Counted from the first letter of the stretch, positions 17,791 through 29,241 are shown. The stretch: DNA of 64,000 bases from Geminicoccaceae bacterium (GCA_025999455.1 AP024683.1:255501-319500), one strand, 5' to 3'. The notes: a model not told the origin generated them from the letters alone. A program made the numbers and translations.

Positions 17791-19971
17791 TCAGAGGAAG
17801 CTCACCGGGTCGACGTCGACCTCGAGGGCGATCCGGCTCGGCACGCGGCGGCCGGCGAGCCAATCGCGCAGATAGGCGGGCAGATCCACCGTGGGCCGGG
17901 CCTGGACGAGGAGCCGTTCGCGCCAGCGGCCACGCAGGAGGGCGAGGGGGGCCGGAGCGGGGCCCAGGATCCGCACCCCTTCCGTCACGGGGGCGGCACG
18001 GGCCAACGCGCGTGCCAGCTCGCGCACCTCATCGGCGTCCGCCCCGCTCACGACGATGGCCGCGAGGCGGCCGAAAGGCGGCAGACCCGCCGCCTCGCGC
18101 TCGGCGAGCTCGGCGCGCAGGAAGGCCGCCCGGTCACCCCGCGCCGAGGCCACCATGACCGGATGGCCGGGATCGTGGGTCTGGAGCAGGACCCGGCCGG
18201 GCCGCTCGGCACGACCGGCCCGCCCCGCCACCTGGTGGAGGAGCTGGAAGCTGCGCTCCGCGGCCCGAGGATCGCCGCCGGCGAGCCCCAGATCGGCGTC
18301 GACCACGGCCACCAGAGTGAGCTTCGGGAAGTGGTGGCCTTTGGCCAGCATCTGGGTGCCGACCAGCAGGTCGAGCTCGCCCGCGAGCACGCTCGTGACC
18401 AAGTCGGCCGCGGCCCGTGCGGTCCCGACCGTGTCGCTCGTGACGACGGCGATGCGGGCCGTCGGGAAGAGCGCGCGGGCCTCCTCGGCGATCCGCTCGA
18501 CCCCGGGGCCCGACGCGACGAGCGTCCCGACCGAACCACAAGCCGGGCAATGTTCGGGTTCCGGCGCCGACCAGCCGCAGTGATGGCAGAGGAGCCGGCG
18601 GCGCAGGCGATGGGCGGTCAACCAGGCCGTGCAGCTCGGGCAGCGCAGGCGATGGCCACAGGCCCGGCAGAGCGTGAGCGGCGCGAAGCCGCGGCGGTTC
18701 AAGAACAGGAGCGCCTGCTCGCCGGCCTCGAGCGTAGCGCCGAGTGCCTCCCGCACGGGTGGGGACAGGAAGGACCCGCGGGGTGGCCGCTCGCGCCGGA
18801 GGTCGACGAGCTCGACCTTCGGCATCACCGCACCACCCCAGCGATCGGGGAGGAGGAGATGCGTCCAGCCGGGCCGCGCCGAAGGTCCGCCGGGCACGGC
18901 ACCCGCGGCGGTCGCCGTTTCGAGGGAAGGCGTGGCACTCACGAGCACGACCGGGCAAGCTTCGAGACGCGCGCGCAGGCACGCCAGATCGCGGGCGTGA
19001 TAGGTCACACCCTCGTCCTGCTTGAAGCTCGGATCGTGCTCCTCGTCGACGACGACGAGACCGAGCTCCGCGAGCGGCAAGAACAGGGCCGAGCGGGCGC
19101 CCACCACGACGGGTGCCCGACCTTCGGCGATCCGCCGCCAACCCTTGCGCCGTTGTGCGGCCGTGAGCCCGGAATGCCAGAGCTGGGGCTCGACGCCGAA
19201 GCGACGGGTGAAACGCTCGAGCCATTGGGCGGTGAGCGCGATCTCGGGAAGAAGCACGAGGACCCGTTTCCCGCGCCGCAGAGCCGCGGCGATCGCCTCG
19301 AAATAGACCTCGGTCTTGCCGCTGCCCGGCACGCCTTCGAGGAGGGCGACACCTTCCCCTCGCTCGACCTGGGCGACCAAGGCTCGGGCCGCAACCGCCT
19401 GGTCCGCGCTCAAAATCGGCCCGGCGCGATCGGGGTCGGGGGTCGGCTCGGGCGGCGGCTCCGCACTCACCACCTCGATCAGGCCCGTTTCGACGAGCCG
19501 GGCGAGGGCGGGTCGGCTCGTCCGCGCCCGCCGCGCGAGCTCCGCGGCCGGTAGCGTACCGGCCTCGGCGAGGGCTTCGAGAACCCGCCGTTCGAGGGCG
19601 GTGCGGGCCGCTCGCCCGCCCTCGGCGATGCGGTAGGCGAGCGGTGCAGGTGGCGGCTCGAGCGCCGCCGGTACGGCGAGCACGAGCCGGAGCATCGCAC
19701 CGAGGGGGGTGAGCGTCTCGCGCGCGGCGGCCTCGAGGAAGCGGCGCAGCGGCTCCGGCAGGGCCGGGGCTTCGATCCGCCCGAGGATCGGCTTGAGACG
19801 CGCCGGCGCGATCCCGCCGGTCGCCGGCCCGTCCCACACCACACCGACCGTCTCGCGCGCGCCGATCGGGACCCGAACCAGGCTGCCGGCCGGGATCGGG
19901 GTCTCCGAGCGGTAGTCGAGCGGGCGATCGAGCGGGACCGGGAGCAGGACCGGCAAGAGGATGGCGGGCAT
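17791..19971 (-). CDS. priA: PriA, primosomal replication-restart helicase
   Basis: About 726 residues. PriA binds abandoned forks and reloads the replicative helicase. An N-terminal DNA-binding domain (ILLPVLLPVPLDRPLDYRS) is followed by the helicase core with Walker A GVPGSGKTEVYFEAI, Walker B VVDEEHDPSFKQ and the aspartate/glycine loops. The zinc domain is the Cys-rich run CRACGHRLRCPSC...CHHCGW...CPACGS. The C-terminal helicase domain contains GTQMLAKGHHFP and HQVAGRAGR. The ATG at 19971 gives the family N-terminus; the open frame continues far upstream but that part is antisense to xerC. Divergent from xerC. Confidence 0.96.
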   Translation of the reverse strand: MPAILLPVLLPVPLDRPLDYRSETPIPAGSLVRVPIGARETVGVVWDGPATGGIAPARLKPILGRIEAPALPEPLRRFLEAAARETLTPLGAMLRLVLAVPAALEPPPAPLAYRIAEGGRAARTALERRVLEALAEAGTLPAAELARRARTSRPALARLVETGLIEVVSAEPPPEPTPDPDRAGPILSADQAVAARALVAQVERGEGVALLEGVPGSGKTEVYFEAIAAALRRGKRVLVLLPEIALTAQWLERFTRRFGVEPQLWHSGLTAAQRRKGWRRIAEGRAPVVVGARSALFLPLAELGLVVVDEEHDPSFKQDEGVTYHARDLACLRARLEACPVVLVSATPSLETATAAGAVPGGPSARPGWTHLLLPDRWGGAVMPKVELVDLRRERPPRGSFLSPPVREALGATLEAGEQALLFLNRRGFAPLTLCRACGHRLRCPSCTAWLTAHRLRRRLLCHHCGWSAPEPEHCPACGSVGTLVASGPGVERIAEEARALFPTARIAVVTSDTVGTARAAADLVTSVLAGELDLLVGTQMLAKGHHFPKLTLVAVVDADLGLAGGDPRAAERSFQLLHQVAGRAGRAERPGRVLLQTHDPGHPVMVASARGDRAAFLRAELAEREAAGLPPFGRLAAIVVSGADADEVRELARALARAAPVTEGVRILGPAPAPLALLRGRWRERLLVQARPTVDLPAYLRDWLAGRRVPSRIALEVDVDPVSFL

Positions 19972-20058
19972 GACACTCCGCGGCCGCGAGCTGCGCGCGG
20001 CGGTTGACGGCGGGCGCGGCCTTATCATGCTCGCTCGGTCACGCGAAGGACGGAGCCC

Positions 20059-20997
20059 GTGTTCACCCGAGCCTCCGAGGACATCGCCCGGCTCGCCCGG
20101 GCCTGGCTCGCCCGGCTCGCCGGCGAACGGCGCCTCGCCGTCCGCACGGTCAGGGGCTACGGCCGCGACCTCGACGGCTTCCTCGATTTCCTCGCCGGCC
20201 ACAGGGGCGGGCCGGTCGACCGCGCCGACCTCGCCGGGCTCGCGCCCGCGGATCTGCGGGCCTGGCTCGCCGACCGACAGAGACGCGGCTATGCGCGCAG
20301 TTCGACCGCCCGCGCGCTGGCCGCGCTGCGCAGCTTCCTCCGCTTCCTCGAACGCACGCACGGGATCGCCTGCCCGGCCGCGCGCGCGATCCGCTTCGGT
20401 GGGGCGAAACGTGCGCTGCCCCGCGCCCTCGCACCGCCCGAGGCGGCGGCCCTCACCGAGGCCGCGGCCGAGGCGGGGACACGGCCGGGCTGGATCGAGC
20501 TGCGCGACCGCGCCCTCCTCCTCCTGCTCTGGGGCTCCGGCCTGCGGATCGGGGAGGCGCTCGCGTTGACCCGGGGCGCGCTCGGCCCGGAGCCCGCCGC
20601 CCTGCGCTCGCTCGCGGTCCGCGGCAAAGGCGGCCGCGACCGTCTGGTCCCGGTGCTGCCCGAGGTGGCCGAAGCGCTCGCCGCCTACTGTGTCGCCTGC
20701 CCTTGGACCCTGCCGGCCGACGGCCCCCTGTTCCGCGGGGCGCGCGGCGGGCCTTTGCAGCCGGCGATCGTGCAGCGGCGCGTCCGTGAACTCCGGGCGG
20801 CGCTCGGTCTGCCCGAGACCGCCACGCCGCACGCGCTCCGCCACAGTTTCGCATCCCACCTGCTCGCCGACGGGGCCGATCTGCGCGCCATTCAGGAGCT
20901 CCTCGGTCACCGTAGCCTCTCGACGACCCAGATCTACACCCGGGTGGAAGCCGAGCGGCTCGCGGCCTTGCACGCCGCCCGCCATCCGAGAGGCTGA
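20059..20997 (+). CDS. xerC: XerC-like tyrosine recombinase
   Basis: 312 residues, the size of chromosomal XerC/XerD, which resolve chromosome dimers at dif. The N-terminal core-binding domain (about 1-110) is followed by the catalytic domain with Arg in GSGLRIGEAL, Lys in VRGKGGRDR, HALRHSFASHL, the second His in LLGHRSLSTTQIY, and the nucleophile Tyr in QIYTRV. All catalytic residues are present, and the gene lies with priA as in other Alphaproteobacteria, so this is a housekeeping recombinase and not a phage integrase. GTG start at 20059; XerC is favoured over XerD by context, not proven. Confidence 0.88.
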   Translation: MFTRASEDIARLARAWLARLAGERRLAVRTVRGYGRDLDGFLDFLAGHRGGPVDRADLAGLAPADLRAWLADRQRRGYARSSTARALAALRSFLRFLERTHGIACPAARAIRFGGAKRALPRALAPPEAAALTEAAAEAGTRPGWIELRDRALLLLLWGSGLRIGEALALTRGALGPEPAALRSLAVRGKGGRDRLVPVLPEVAEALAAYCVACPWTLPADGPLFRGARGGPLQPAIVQRRVRELRAALGLPETATPHALRHSFASHLLADGADLRAIQELLGHRSLSTTQIYTRVEAERLAALHAARHPRG

Positions 20998-21109
20998 GCG
21001 GCAGCCCACCTTTCCCGCGCGGAGCGATTGCACGGCAACGAGGTCACCCGTTAGAGCTGGGCCGGAGGTCGGGTCGGCGGGCACGGGCCCGCTCGGATCG
21101 CGTGGCGGC

Positions 21110-24030
21110 GTGCGCGCTCTCTTCTGGATCCTCGCTGGAACCGTCGCGGCGGCGGTCGCGGGCCTCCTGCTCGGCCCGCGGCTGATCGACGGCGAGCTCG
21201 CCCGCGACCAATTCGTCGCCCGCCTGGAGCGCGTCACCGGACAGCCGGTGCGCGTCCTCGGCGCCACGACGTTGAGCGTTTGGCCCGAGCCCCGCCTCTC
21301 GATCGCCCGTCTGGTGGTCGGCGACGCGACCCAGGGCGGCACCGGCGTTTCCGTCGAGCGGGTGGAGCTCGTGCTGGGTTTCGCGGAACTGGTCGGCGTC
21401 GGCTCCGGCCCACGCGAGATCCGCCTCTTCCGCCCGCAGCTGCGCGCCACGGCTCTGCCCGACCCGACCGATTTCGGTCCGTTTCTGGAGCTGCTGCGGG
21501 GCGAGACTTTCGCGGTCGACACCGTCTCCGTCGTCGCCGGTCGCGTCCTCTTCCGCGATCCGAGCTTGCCGGCACCTCTCGAGGTCGGCGAGCTCGACCT
21601 CGAACTCGCCCGCGAAGCCGGGGGCGGCCCGCTCGTGCTCACGGGCGGAGGGCGCTTGCGCGACCAGCCGCTCGCGCTCGAGGTCGAGCTGCGGCCGGCC
21701 TCGGCGGGCCCCCACGCGGTCCGCGGCCGGCTCGTCGTCGGCAGCGGGGCCGAGGCGTCGCGGCTCGCCTATCGTGGCGGGCTCGATCTCGGCCGGAGCC
21801 CGGCGCGCCTCGACGGCGAGCTCGAGCTCGCCGCCGATACCGAGCACTTGGCACCCCTCCTCACCGCCTTCGGCGCTGCTCGTCTCGCCGCAAAGCTGCC
21901 GCCAATCGGGGCGTTCGCTGCGCGCGGGCGGCTGCGGAGCGACGGCGCCCTGCTCGAGGCCGACGGACTCCGCCTCGCCACGGCCGCGGGCGAGCTCCAG
22001 CTTCGCCTGGCGCTCGGTCTCACCGAGCCCCACGAGTTCCGCGCCGAGGTCGAGGCGACGCGGCTCGACCTGCCGGCCGGCTTCGACCTCCGCCGAGCCC
22101 TCGCCGATCTCTGGCGAAGCCCGCCTGCGGATCTCGCAGGCAGCCTCACCGTCCGGATCGGCAGCCTGGCCCGCGCCGGCGAAGAGGTCCTCCTGTTCCG
22201 CCTGGATGCGCATTGGCCGGGCGACGGAACGTTCGTTCTCGACACGCTCGGCGCCCAATTGCCGGGCACCGGGGACCTGGAGCTCGGCGGTCGGTTGGCT
22301 CCCGACCCGGCCGGGCCGAGCTTCCGCGGTCGGCTCGTCGCGCGCGCCGAAGATCCGACGCCCGTCCTCCGCTGGGCGGGTCTGGAGCCCCCACCCTTCC
22401 TCGAGCGCCTCGGCGCGGTCGCACTCGAAGGCGAGCTCCGGGCGACGCCGGAAGGTGCGAGCCTCGCCCAGGCGGAGATCCGGCTCGGCGGCGTGCGGGC
22501 CTCGGGTACCTTCGCGTTCCTCTCGGGTCCACCGCCGCGGCTCCGCCTCGTCGGAGCCCTCGATCGTCTCCTGCTCGACCCGTGGCTCGACGGCACGCTC
22601 GATCCGATCGTGCGCAGCTGGCTCACGAGCGGTCCGCCGCGCGATCTCGAAGCCGAGCTCGACCTCGCCGTGGACCGGCTCGCCTTTCGCGGCCTGCGCG
22701 CCGAGCAGGTCCGGCTGCGCGCCGAACTCGCGGACGGCCGACTGCGGATCGACGAGTTCGCGAGCCCGCAACTCGGCGGTGGGTCCGCTCGGCTGTCCGG
22801 GAACCTGGGACCCGAAGCGGCGGCCGATCTCGTCCTCGAGCTCGAAGCCGATCAGCCGGCCCGGCTCGCCCGTGCGCTGGAGCTCCACCCCGGTCCGGCG
22901 GCGCTCCTCGAGGGGACGGTCCGGGCGCGGGCGCGTTTCCTGGACGACGGAGCGAGCCGTCGTCTCGAAGCCGAGCTCGCCACCCCGGACGGCGCGGTGC
23001 AGGGCGACGTCGTGTTGGCGCCCGGTACGCTCGAGCCCGAGCGGTGGCGGCTCGCGAGCGAACTCGCCGACACGACGGCCCTCGCCGCCCGCCTTTCCGG
23101 CCGGGGTGGACTCGCGGCCGGCTTGGCGGGCCGGCTGCGCGCCGACGTCGAGGCCCGCCGCGAGGTCTCGGGCTGGCGGATCGACGGTCGGGTCGGGGCG
23201 GCACGGTTCGCTTTCGCGGCCGGGCTCGAGCTCGTCGAGGGGCACGGCGTTCCCCTGCTCCGCGGCCGGCTCGCCCTCGAGCGGGCCGACGCCGCGAGCC
23301 TCGCCGATCTCTACCGGCTCGCCGAAATACCCCTCGGCCTGCCCGCCGGACCCTTGCGCGCCTGGCTCGGTGCTTGGCCCAGGCGGCCGTTCGGCCCGCC
23401 GCGGCTGCCCTCCGTCGATCTCGACCTCGTCCTCGATCTGGGGCTCGAACGGGAGGACGGCACATCCCTCGGCCGCGGCGGTGCCACGCTCGCGTTCGCG
23501 GGACGGGCACTCGCCCTCGACGCGATCGACCTACCGCTCTCGGGAGGTCGGCTCAGCGGCCGGCTGCTCGCAGAGCTCGGCGCGGATTTCGGCCGGATCG
23601 AGGGCTCGCTCGCGCTCGCGAGCGGGTCGCTCGAGACGCTCGCGCAGGCCCTCGGCATCGCCGTACCTCCCGGGGGGATCCTCGATCTGGAGCTCGCCTT
23701 CGCGAGCGAGGGGCGCTCGCTCGCCGAACTCGTCGCCAACGCGGGCGGGCGTGGCGCCCTCACCCTGCGCGAGCTCGCCCTGTCGGGCGTGCCGATCGGG
23801 TCGACGGATCGTGTCCTCTCGTTCCGGGGACCGATCGCCATCGAACGCGGCGTGGCTCGCGCCGACGACCTGGTCGTCGAGGTCGAGCCGGAACCCGGCC
23901 GGGCCCGGCTCGCCTTCGATCTCGCGAGCTGGATCCTCGACCTCGAGCTCGCGCTCCCGAGCGGCCGGCTGCGCCTCTTGGGCCCGCCCGAACGGCTGCG
24001 TCGCTACGTCGAAGCCGCCGCGCCGCAGCC

Positions 24031-24034
<4 letters not shown>
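21110..24034 (+). CDS. AsmA-family envelope protein
   Basis: About 974 residues. An N-terminal membrane anchor ([27 protein letters not shown]) is followed directly by the AsmA N-terminal motif ([42 protein letters not shown]), then long repetitive beta-rich sequence and an AsmA-like C-terminal region ([27 protein letters not shown]). Relatives are bridge-like periplasmic proteins implicated in phospholipid transport or outer-membrane homeostasis. GTG start at 21110 just before the anchor; the frame opens further upstream into xerC but without a better start. It ends on the convergent fumC stop with a four-base overlap. Confidence 0.82.
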
Positions 24035-25434
<1,400 letters not shown>

Positions 25435-25528
25435 CGCCGTCCCTCCGTGCTCGAACGGCCTCGCGCCTAGCGCAGCGTCGCGGCCCTGTCGACGCGGCCG
25501 CGAGACGTCGGGGAACGGACGGGCGGGA

Positions 25529-26008
25529 TTACTTCTTGCGGAAGCGGTCGAGGGCGACGATCTCGGCTCCACCCTTGGGCGGCTCGCCCTCGCTCTCGGT
25601 TCGGGTGATCGGCCGCTTCTCGACCGCCGGTGCCGGCAGTGGCACGATCTCGGGCTCGAGGGTGAACTGCAGGCCGAACTCGGCACCCGGGTCGGCGAAG
25701 ACCTTGATCGCGTGGAACGGGATCCGCAGCCGGTGCGGCACGTCGTTGAAGCTCAAGGTCACGGAAAGGCCGGTGTCGTCGACCTCGAGGTCCCAGAACT
25801 GGTGCTGGAGCACCACCGTCATCTCGGTCGGGTAGCGCTCCCGGAGATAGTCCGGGAGCTCGACCCCGGGGTCGGAGGTCCGGAAGGTGATGTAGAAATG
25901 GTGCGGCGGCGGCAGACCCTCGACCGCGAGGCGACGCAGCACGTCGCGCACGACGGTCCTGAGCGCCTGCTCGACCATGCGCCCGTAATCGATCGCCCCT
26001 CGCGCCAT
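25529..26008 (-). CDS. sspB: SspB, ClpXP adaptor for ssrA-tagged proteins
   Basis: About 159 residues. SspB tethers ssrA-tagged polypeptides to the ClpXP protease. The N-terminal domain ([21 protein letters not shown]...[25 protein letters not shown]) is the alphaproteobacterial SspB/DUF2204-like fold, and a flexible charged tail ends in [10 protein letters not shown], the expected ClpX-binding tail. The start MARGAIDYG at 26008 is chosen over an upstream ATG at 26029 because it matches family N-termini. It begins only about 70 bases beyond the end of the tmRNA gene on the same strand, so tag and tag-reader genes are neighbours. Confidence 0.88.
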   Translation of the reverse strand: MARGAIDYGRMVEQALRTVVRDVLRRLAVEGLPPPHHFYITFRTSDPGVELPDYLRERYPTEMTVVLQHQFWDLEVDDTGLSVTLSFNDVPHRLRIPFHAIKVFADPGAEFGLQFTLEPEIVPLPAPAVEKRPITRTESEGEPPKGGAEIVALDRFRKK

Positions 26009-26056
26009 GCCCGTTCGGCCGCTCCGCACCGGCGATGGAGGTGGGGGGCTTCTGTT

Positions 26057-26331
26057 GCCCGGCGCCCCCCGGGCCGCGCTTACCTAATCGAGATCAGGCA
26101 GCGAGCGCCAGACGATTGTCGTTGGCACTTGTGGTTTCGGCCCGATAACGGCGGTACCATGCCGGGCGAAAGCTGCTCCTTTACTGCGCGCGTCGATCCT
26201 GAGTCGCCCCCGCGCGGCCGGGCTCCCTCACGGAAGCCCGGCTCGGAATTGGTGGAGGCGCCGGGCTCTGCCCCCGGGTCCGCAACGCCTATTCCGAGCA
26301 GTGTTCATCGCCATCTCCGGCTCGCGCCGGC
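26057..26331 (-). ncRNA. ssrA: tmRNA, two-piece (circularly permuted)
   Basis: Transcribed from about 26331 downward. The acceptor piece comes first and ends in CGCCTCC-A-CCA (26260-26250). After a spacer (26249-26212) containing a 7-bp GCCGGGC hairpin, the coding piece starts at 26211 with GGGGGCGACTCAGGATCGACG. The seven bases GGGGGCG pair with CGCCTCC, giving an alanine-type G3-U70 pair. The tag frame (26126-26094) reads [10 protein letters not shown] then UGA, and its end folds into helix 5 (GCCUGAU/AUUAGGU, CUCG loop). The acceptor T-stem CCGGG/CCCGG encloses GGCAGAG where tRNAs have TTCGAAT. The 3' end of the coding piece is approximate; a GCCCGG/CCGGGC hairpin closes it at 26057-26074. 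Confidence 0.93.
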
Positions 26332-26337
26332 AACCCC

Positions 26338-26365
26338 AATATAGGGATCGGCCACCGAACTGCAA
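26338..26365 (-). promoter_or_regulatory. Probable sigma70 promoter of ssrA
   Basis: On the minus strand TTGCAG (26365-26360) and TATATT (26343-26338) are separated by 16 bases. The -10 matches the consensus at five of six positions, the -35 at four. Initiation about seven bases downstream, near 26331, fits the expected 5' end of the acceptor piece of the tmRNA precursor. AT-rich elements like this stand out in sequence of about 70% GC. Confidence 0.6.
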
Positions 26366-26441
26366 CGGGCGCCCCGGGCCGGCTCTCGACAGCGCTACCT
26401 CGGCGCTCCATGAAACGCCGCGTCTCGACGGGAGATGCGGC

Positions 26442-27467
26442 ATGCGGCTCGAAGCCGACAAACTCGCCGAAATCGAGGCGGCGCGTGCCGAGGTGACCCC
26501 CACCCGGCGGCCGACGGTGGCGGCGCTCGAGGAGATCCTGGGCCGGCCCCTGCCGGTCCTCGACCACGGCTTCGTGCGGGTCGTCGACTACATGGGCGAC
26601 GACGCGGCGATCGTGCAGGCCGCGCGCGTCTCCTACGGCAAGGGGACGAAGCAGGTGAGCAGCGATCGAGCGCTCATCCGCTATCTCATGCGCCATCGCC
26701 ACACCAGCCCCTTCGAGATGTGCGAGATCAAGCTGCACGTGAAGTTGCCGATCTTCGTCGCCCGACAATGGATCCGTCACCGCACGGCGAGCGTCAACGA
26801 ATATTCGGCCCGCTACTCCGTCCTCGATCGCGAGTTCTACCTACCGGATCGTGAACTCCTGCAGCTCGTGCGGCTCGAGCGGAGCGGTGACAGCGTGCGG
26901 CAGGAGCGGCTGTTCGACGCGCCGGCTCCCGAAGCGCGCGCCACCGCTCCCCAGTCGACCAATAATCGGCAGGGCCGCGAGGGCAAGCTCGAGGCCGATG
27001 TCGCGGCCGACGTCGTGCGGCGGATGAAGCGCGCCGCCGAGACCGATTTCACGCTGTACGAAAAGCTCCTCGGCGCCGACGACGGGGTCGAGGGTTTCGG
27101 GATCGCCCGCGAGCTCGCGCGGACCGTGCTGCCACTTTCGACCTACACCCAGTGGTATTGGAAGATCGACCTGCACAATCTCCTGCACTTTCTGCGGCTG
27201 CGCGCCGATCGGCACGCCCAGCACGAGATCCGTGCCTATGCCGAGGTCCTGCTCGACGTCGTGCGCCGCTGGGTGCCGCTCGTCTACGAGGCGTTCGAAG
27301 ATTATCGGCTCCAGGCGGTCGAGCTTTCCGCAGCGGCGCGGGAAGCGGTTCGGCGGGCGCTGCGCGGCGAGCCGGTCGATCCCGAGAGCCTGGGGCTCGG
27401 CCGACGCGAATGGGACGAGCTCGTGGCGGCTCTGCCCGAGCTCGCCGGTGCCGCGCGGAAGGGTTAA
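26442..27467 (+). CDS. thyX: ThyX, FAD-dependent thymidylate synthase
   Basis: About 341 residues. ThyX makes dTMP from dUMP using methylenetetrahydrofolate with NADPH and FAD. The family motif RHRxxSxNE is present as [24 protein letters not shown] and the C-terminal [11 protein letters not shown]...[12 protein letters not shown] are also typical. A hydrophilic insert (about residues 150-180, Ser/Gln/Arg-rich) is common in alphaproteobacterial ThyX. GGGAG lies about nine bases before the ATG at 26442. No thyA is seen in this window. Divergent from ssrA; its stop overlaps a small convergent gene in a four-base TTAA. Confidence 0.95.
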   Translation: MRLEADKLAEIEAARAEVTPTRRPTVAALEEILGRPLPVLDHGFVRVVDYMGDDAAIVQAARVSYGKGTKQVSSDRALIRYLMRHRHTSPFEMCEIKLHVKLPIFVARQWIRHRTASVNEYSARYSVLDREFYLPDRELLQLVRLERSGDSVRQERLFDAPAPEARATAPQSTNNRQGREGKLEADVAADVVRRMKRAAETDFTLYEKLLGADDGVEGFGIARELARTVLPLSTYTQWYWKIDLHNLLHFLRLRADRHAQHEIRAYAEVLLDVVRRWVPLVYEAFEDYRLQAVELSAAAREAVRRALRGEPVDPESLGLGRREWDELVAALPELAGAARKG

Positions 27468-27643
27468 GCCTTTCGGGTCGTGCCCGTGCAGAGGGCGATG
27501 ATGACGCCGAACACCACGAGGGTGAGCGGCAAGGCGAGCCACACGAGCCGGGAGAAGCCCGCGGTCAGCGCCATGACGACCCCGAGCAGCACGATCGCGA
27601 GCGCCACCCAGCCGATCGTACCCAGTCCTTCGGTTTCCGGCAT
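27464..27643 (-). CDS. Small membrane protein, uncharacterised
   Basis: A 59-residue protein with two hydrophobic segments ([21 protein letters not shown] and [22 protein letters not shown]) joined by a short loop, ending in a basic tail (TTRKA). GGAGGT five bases before the ATG at 27643 is a strong ribosome site and favours a real gene; an in-frame ATG at 27673 would add ten residues without such a site. No family recognised. Convergent with thyX, overlapping stops. Confidence 0.55.
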   Translation of the reverse strand: MPETEGLGTIGWVALAIVLLGVVMALTAGFSRLVWLALPLTLVVFGVIIALCTGTTRKA

Positions 27644-27882
27644 GCCCCACCTCCGCGCCGTGACCGTCCTCAACTAACAGGGAGCGGTGCTTTCGAGCCA
27701 GGGCGCGGCTGGTCGCACGGGCTGGATCCTTCCGGTCGGCAGTGCGCTGGTGTAGGAAACCGACAACAGCACGGTGGCTTTCCCGCGCGGCGGCCGTTTT
27801 GCGCGGACGCCGAGCGTTCCCTTGCCTCGACGATGCCGGTATCAGCGGTGCTCACGGGAGCAGAGCAGAGGGAGCAAGTCGC

Positions 27883-28773
27883 ATGCTCAAGCCGTTTCGT
27901 ATCGCCGCCGCGGTGAGCGGCTTGGCGCTTCTCGTCGGTTGCGGCGATCGCCCGCCCGGCCACACGGACATTTTCGGCCGTCTCATGGAGGCCGGGCCAG
28001 CGGCCGAGACGATGAAGCGGGCCCGTGCGACCAACCCCGGCACCGACCCGTATCGGGCGGCGTACTACAAGTATTCGATGGAGCACGCGGAATACGAATT
28101 CAAGCTGATGGAGCACTACAAGAGCGCCGTCTACCACGCGAACAACGCGATGGCGGCTGCCGGCGGTGCTGCTCCCGAGCCGGCCGCGATCTCCTCCCGC
28201 CAGCTCCCCGCCGACAAGGTCGACGAGCTCACGAGCGCGCGCAACCGTCTGGTCGCCGCGCTGAACGCCGGGGGTGCCAGCCGCAACCCCGACGCCGCCG
28301 GTAAGGCCGTCGCGCGGTTCAATTGCTGGATGGAGCAGCAGGAAGAGAACTTCCAGCCGCGCGACATCGCCTACTGCAAGAACCAGTTCCTGGAGGCGCT
28401 CGCGCTGATCGAGCCGACGGCCGCCGGGGCACCCGAGACGATCACGATTTCGGCCGACGTGCTGTTCGACTTCGACAAGGCGGTGATCAAGCCGGCCTTC
28501 TTCCCGGCGCTCGACAAGGTCGCCGACATGTTGGTGAAGAACACCAACATGCGGGTCGAGATCGCCGGCCACACCGACACTGCCGGTCCGGCCGCCTACA
28601 ACCAGCGGCTGTCCGAGCGGCGGGCCGCGGCGGTCGCGAGTTACCTCGAGCGCAAGGGCGTGTCGCGCGATCGGATGACGGTCCGCGGTTACGGCGAGAC
28701 TCGCCTCGCCGTGCCGACGCCGGACAACACCCGCGAGCCGCGCAACCGGCGCGTCGAGGTCCGTCAGCGCTGA
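27883..28773 (+). CDS. OmpA/Pal-family outer-membrane lipoprotein
   Basis: 296 residues. The N-terminus has a lipoprotein signal peptide (AAAVSGLALLVGCGD; lipobox LVGC, acylated Cys near residue 20). The middle is alpha-helical and unassigned. The C-terminal 110 residues are an OmpA-like peptidoglycan-binding domain: VLFDFDKAVIKPAFFPALDKVADML, VEIAGHTDTAGPAAYNQRLSERRAAAV, and RGYGETRLAVPTPDNTREPRNRRVEV, with the Asp and Arg that bind diaminopimelate. It probably links the outer membrane to the wall. It is not next to tolB, and the N-terminal part differs from Pal, so pal is not assigned. An intrinsic terminator follows. Confidence 0.85.
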   Translation: MLKPFRIAAAVSGLALLVGCGDRPPGHTDIFGRLMEAGPAAETMKRARATNPGTDPYRAAYYKYSMEHAEYEFKLMEHYKSAVYHANNAMAAAGGAAPEPAAISSRQLPADKVDELTSARNRLVAALNAGGASRNPDAAGKAVARFNCWMEQQEENFQPRDIAYCKNQFLEALALIEPTAAGAPETITISADVLFDFDKAVIKPAFFPALDKVADMLVKNTNMRVEIAGHTDTAGPAAYNQRLSERRAAAVASYLERKGVSRDRMTVRGYGETRLAVPTPDNTREPRNRRVEVRQR

Positions 28774-28801
28774 ATCCGGCGTTCCGGCGCATTCGAGAGG
28801 G

Positions 28802-28823
28802 GGCGGCCGGGTAACCGGCCGCC
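28802..28823 (+). terminator. Intrinsic terminator after the OmpA-like gene
   Basis: A perfect 9-bp stem GGCGGCCGG/CCGGCCGCC with a GTAA loop begins 29 bases after the stop. The tail is TTCGGCTTTT, a weak interrupted U-run, so termination may be partial. Confidence 0.6.
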
Positions 28824-28848
28824 TTCGGCTTTTCCGGCCCGGCCCCGG

Positions 28849-29229
28849 TCACGTTAGGAACCGCAGCGCCAGGCCGATCATCCAAAAACCGATGGCAGCT
28901 TCGAGCGCGCGGCGGGCGTAGCGGCGGAAATGCCGTTCGAGCGCGGCACCGACGAGCCGCTGGGCCACCGGGGGTGGCAGCCGCGGTCGCGGGTCGAGCA
29001 GGAGCCAGGCCTCGGTCCGCTTGTAGGGCCGGGTGGGGGCGAGCCGTGCCTTGAGCTCCAGAACGGCGGCCATGAGCAGGCTCGAGCCCGCCGCCACCGC
29101 GAGCGCGAGCTCCGGGTAAGCGGCGAGGCCGAGGCAGGCGCAGCCGATCGCCAGGGTGGCGAAGCCGACGCCGCGGAGTACCGACAGCTCCGCCGCTTTC
29201 TCGATCGGATCCAGGCGCTCCGGTTCCAC
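28849..29229 (-). CDS. Uncharacterised membrane protein
   Basis: 126 residues with two central hydrophobic segments (GFATLAIGCACLGLAAYPELALAVAAGSSLLMAAVL), a basic loop (RPYKRTEAWLLLDPRPRLPPPVAQRLVG) and a C-terminal hydrophobic helix (ALEAAIGFWMIGLALRFL). No family recognised. GTG start at 29229, 12 bases after the preceding gene's stop, so it is probably cotranscribed with the YggT-like gene. It converges on the OmpA-like gene and its terminator. Confidence 0.6.
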   Translation of the reverse strand: MEPERLDPIEKAAELSVLRGVGFATLAIGCACLGLAAYPELALAVAAGSSLLMAAVLELKARLAPTRPYKRTEAWLLLDPRPRLPPPVAQRLVGAALERHFRRYARRALEAAIGFWMIGLALRFLT

Positions 29230-29241
29230 GGCGATGGCCGC

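Noticed and set aside
20059-20997. Phage or integron integrase
   Set aside because: Length, motifs and location beside priA fit chromosomal XerC; no attachment site, tRNA or phage genes nearby.
19972-21642. N-terminal extension of priA by over 500 codons
   Set aside because: The extension lies antisense to xerC and lacks any domain; the ATG at 19971 starts the conserved PriA sequence.
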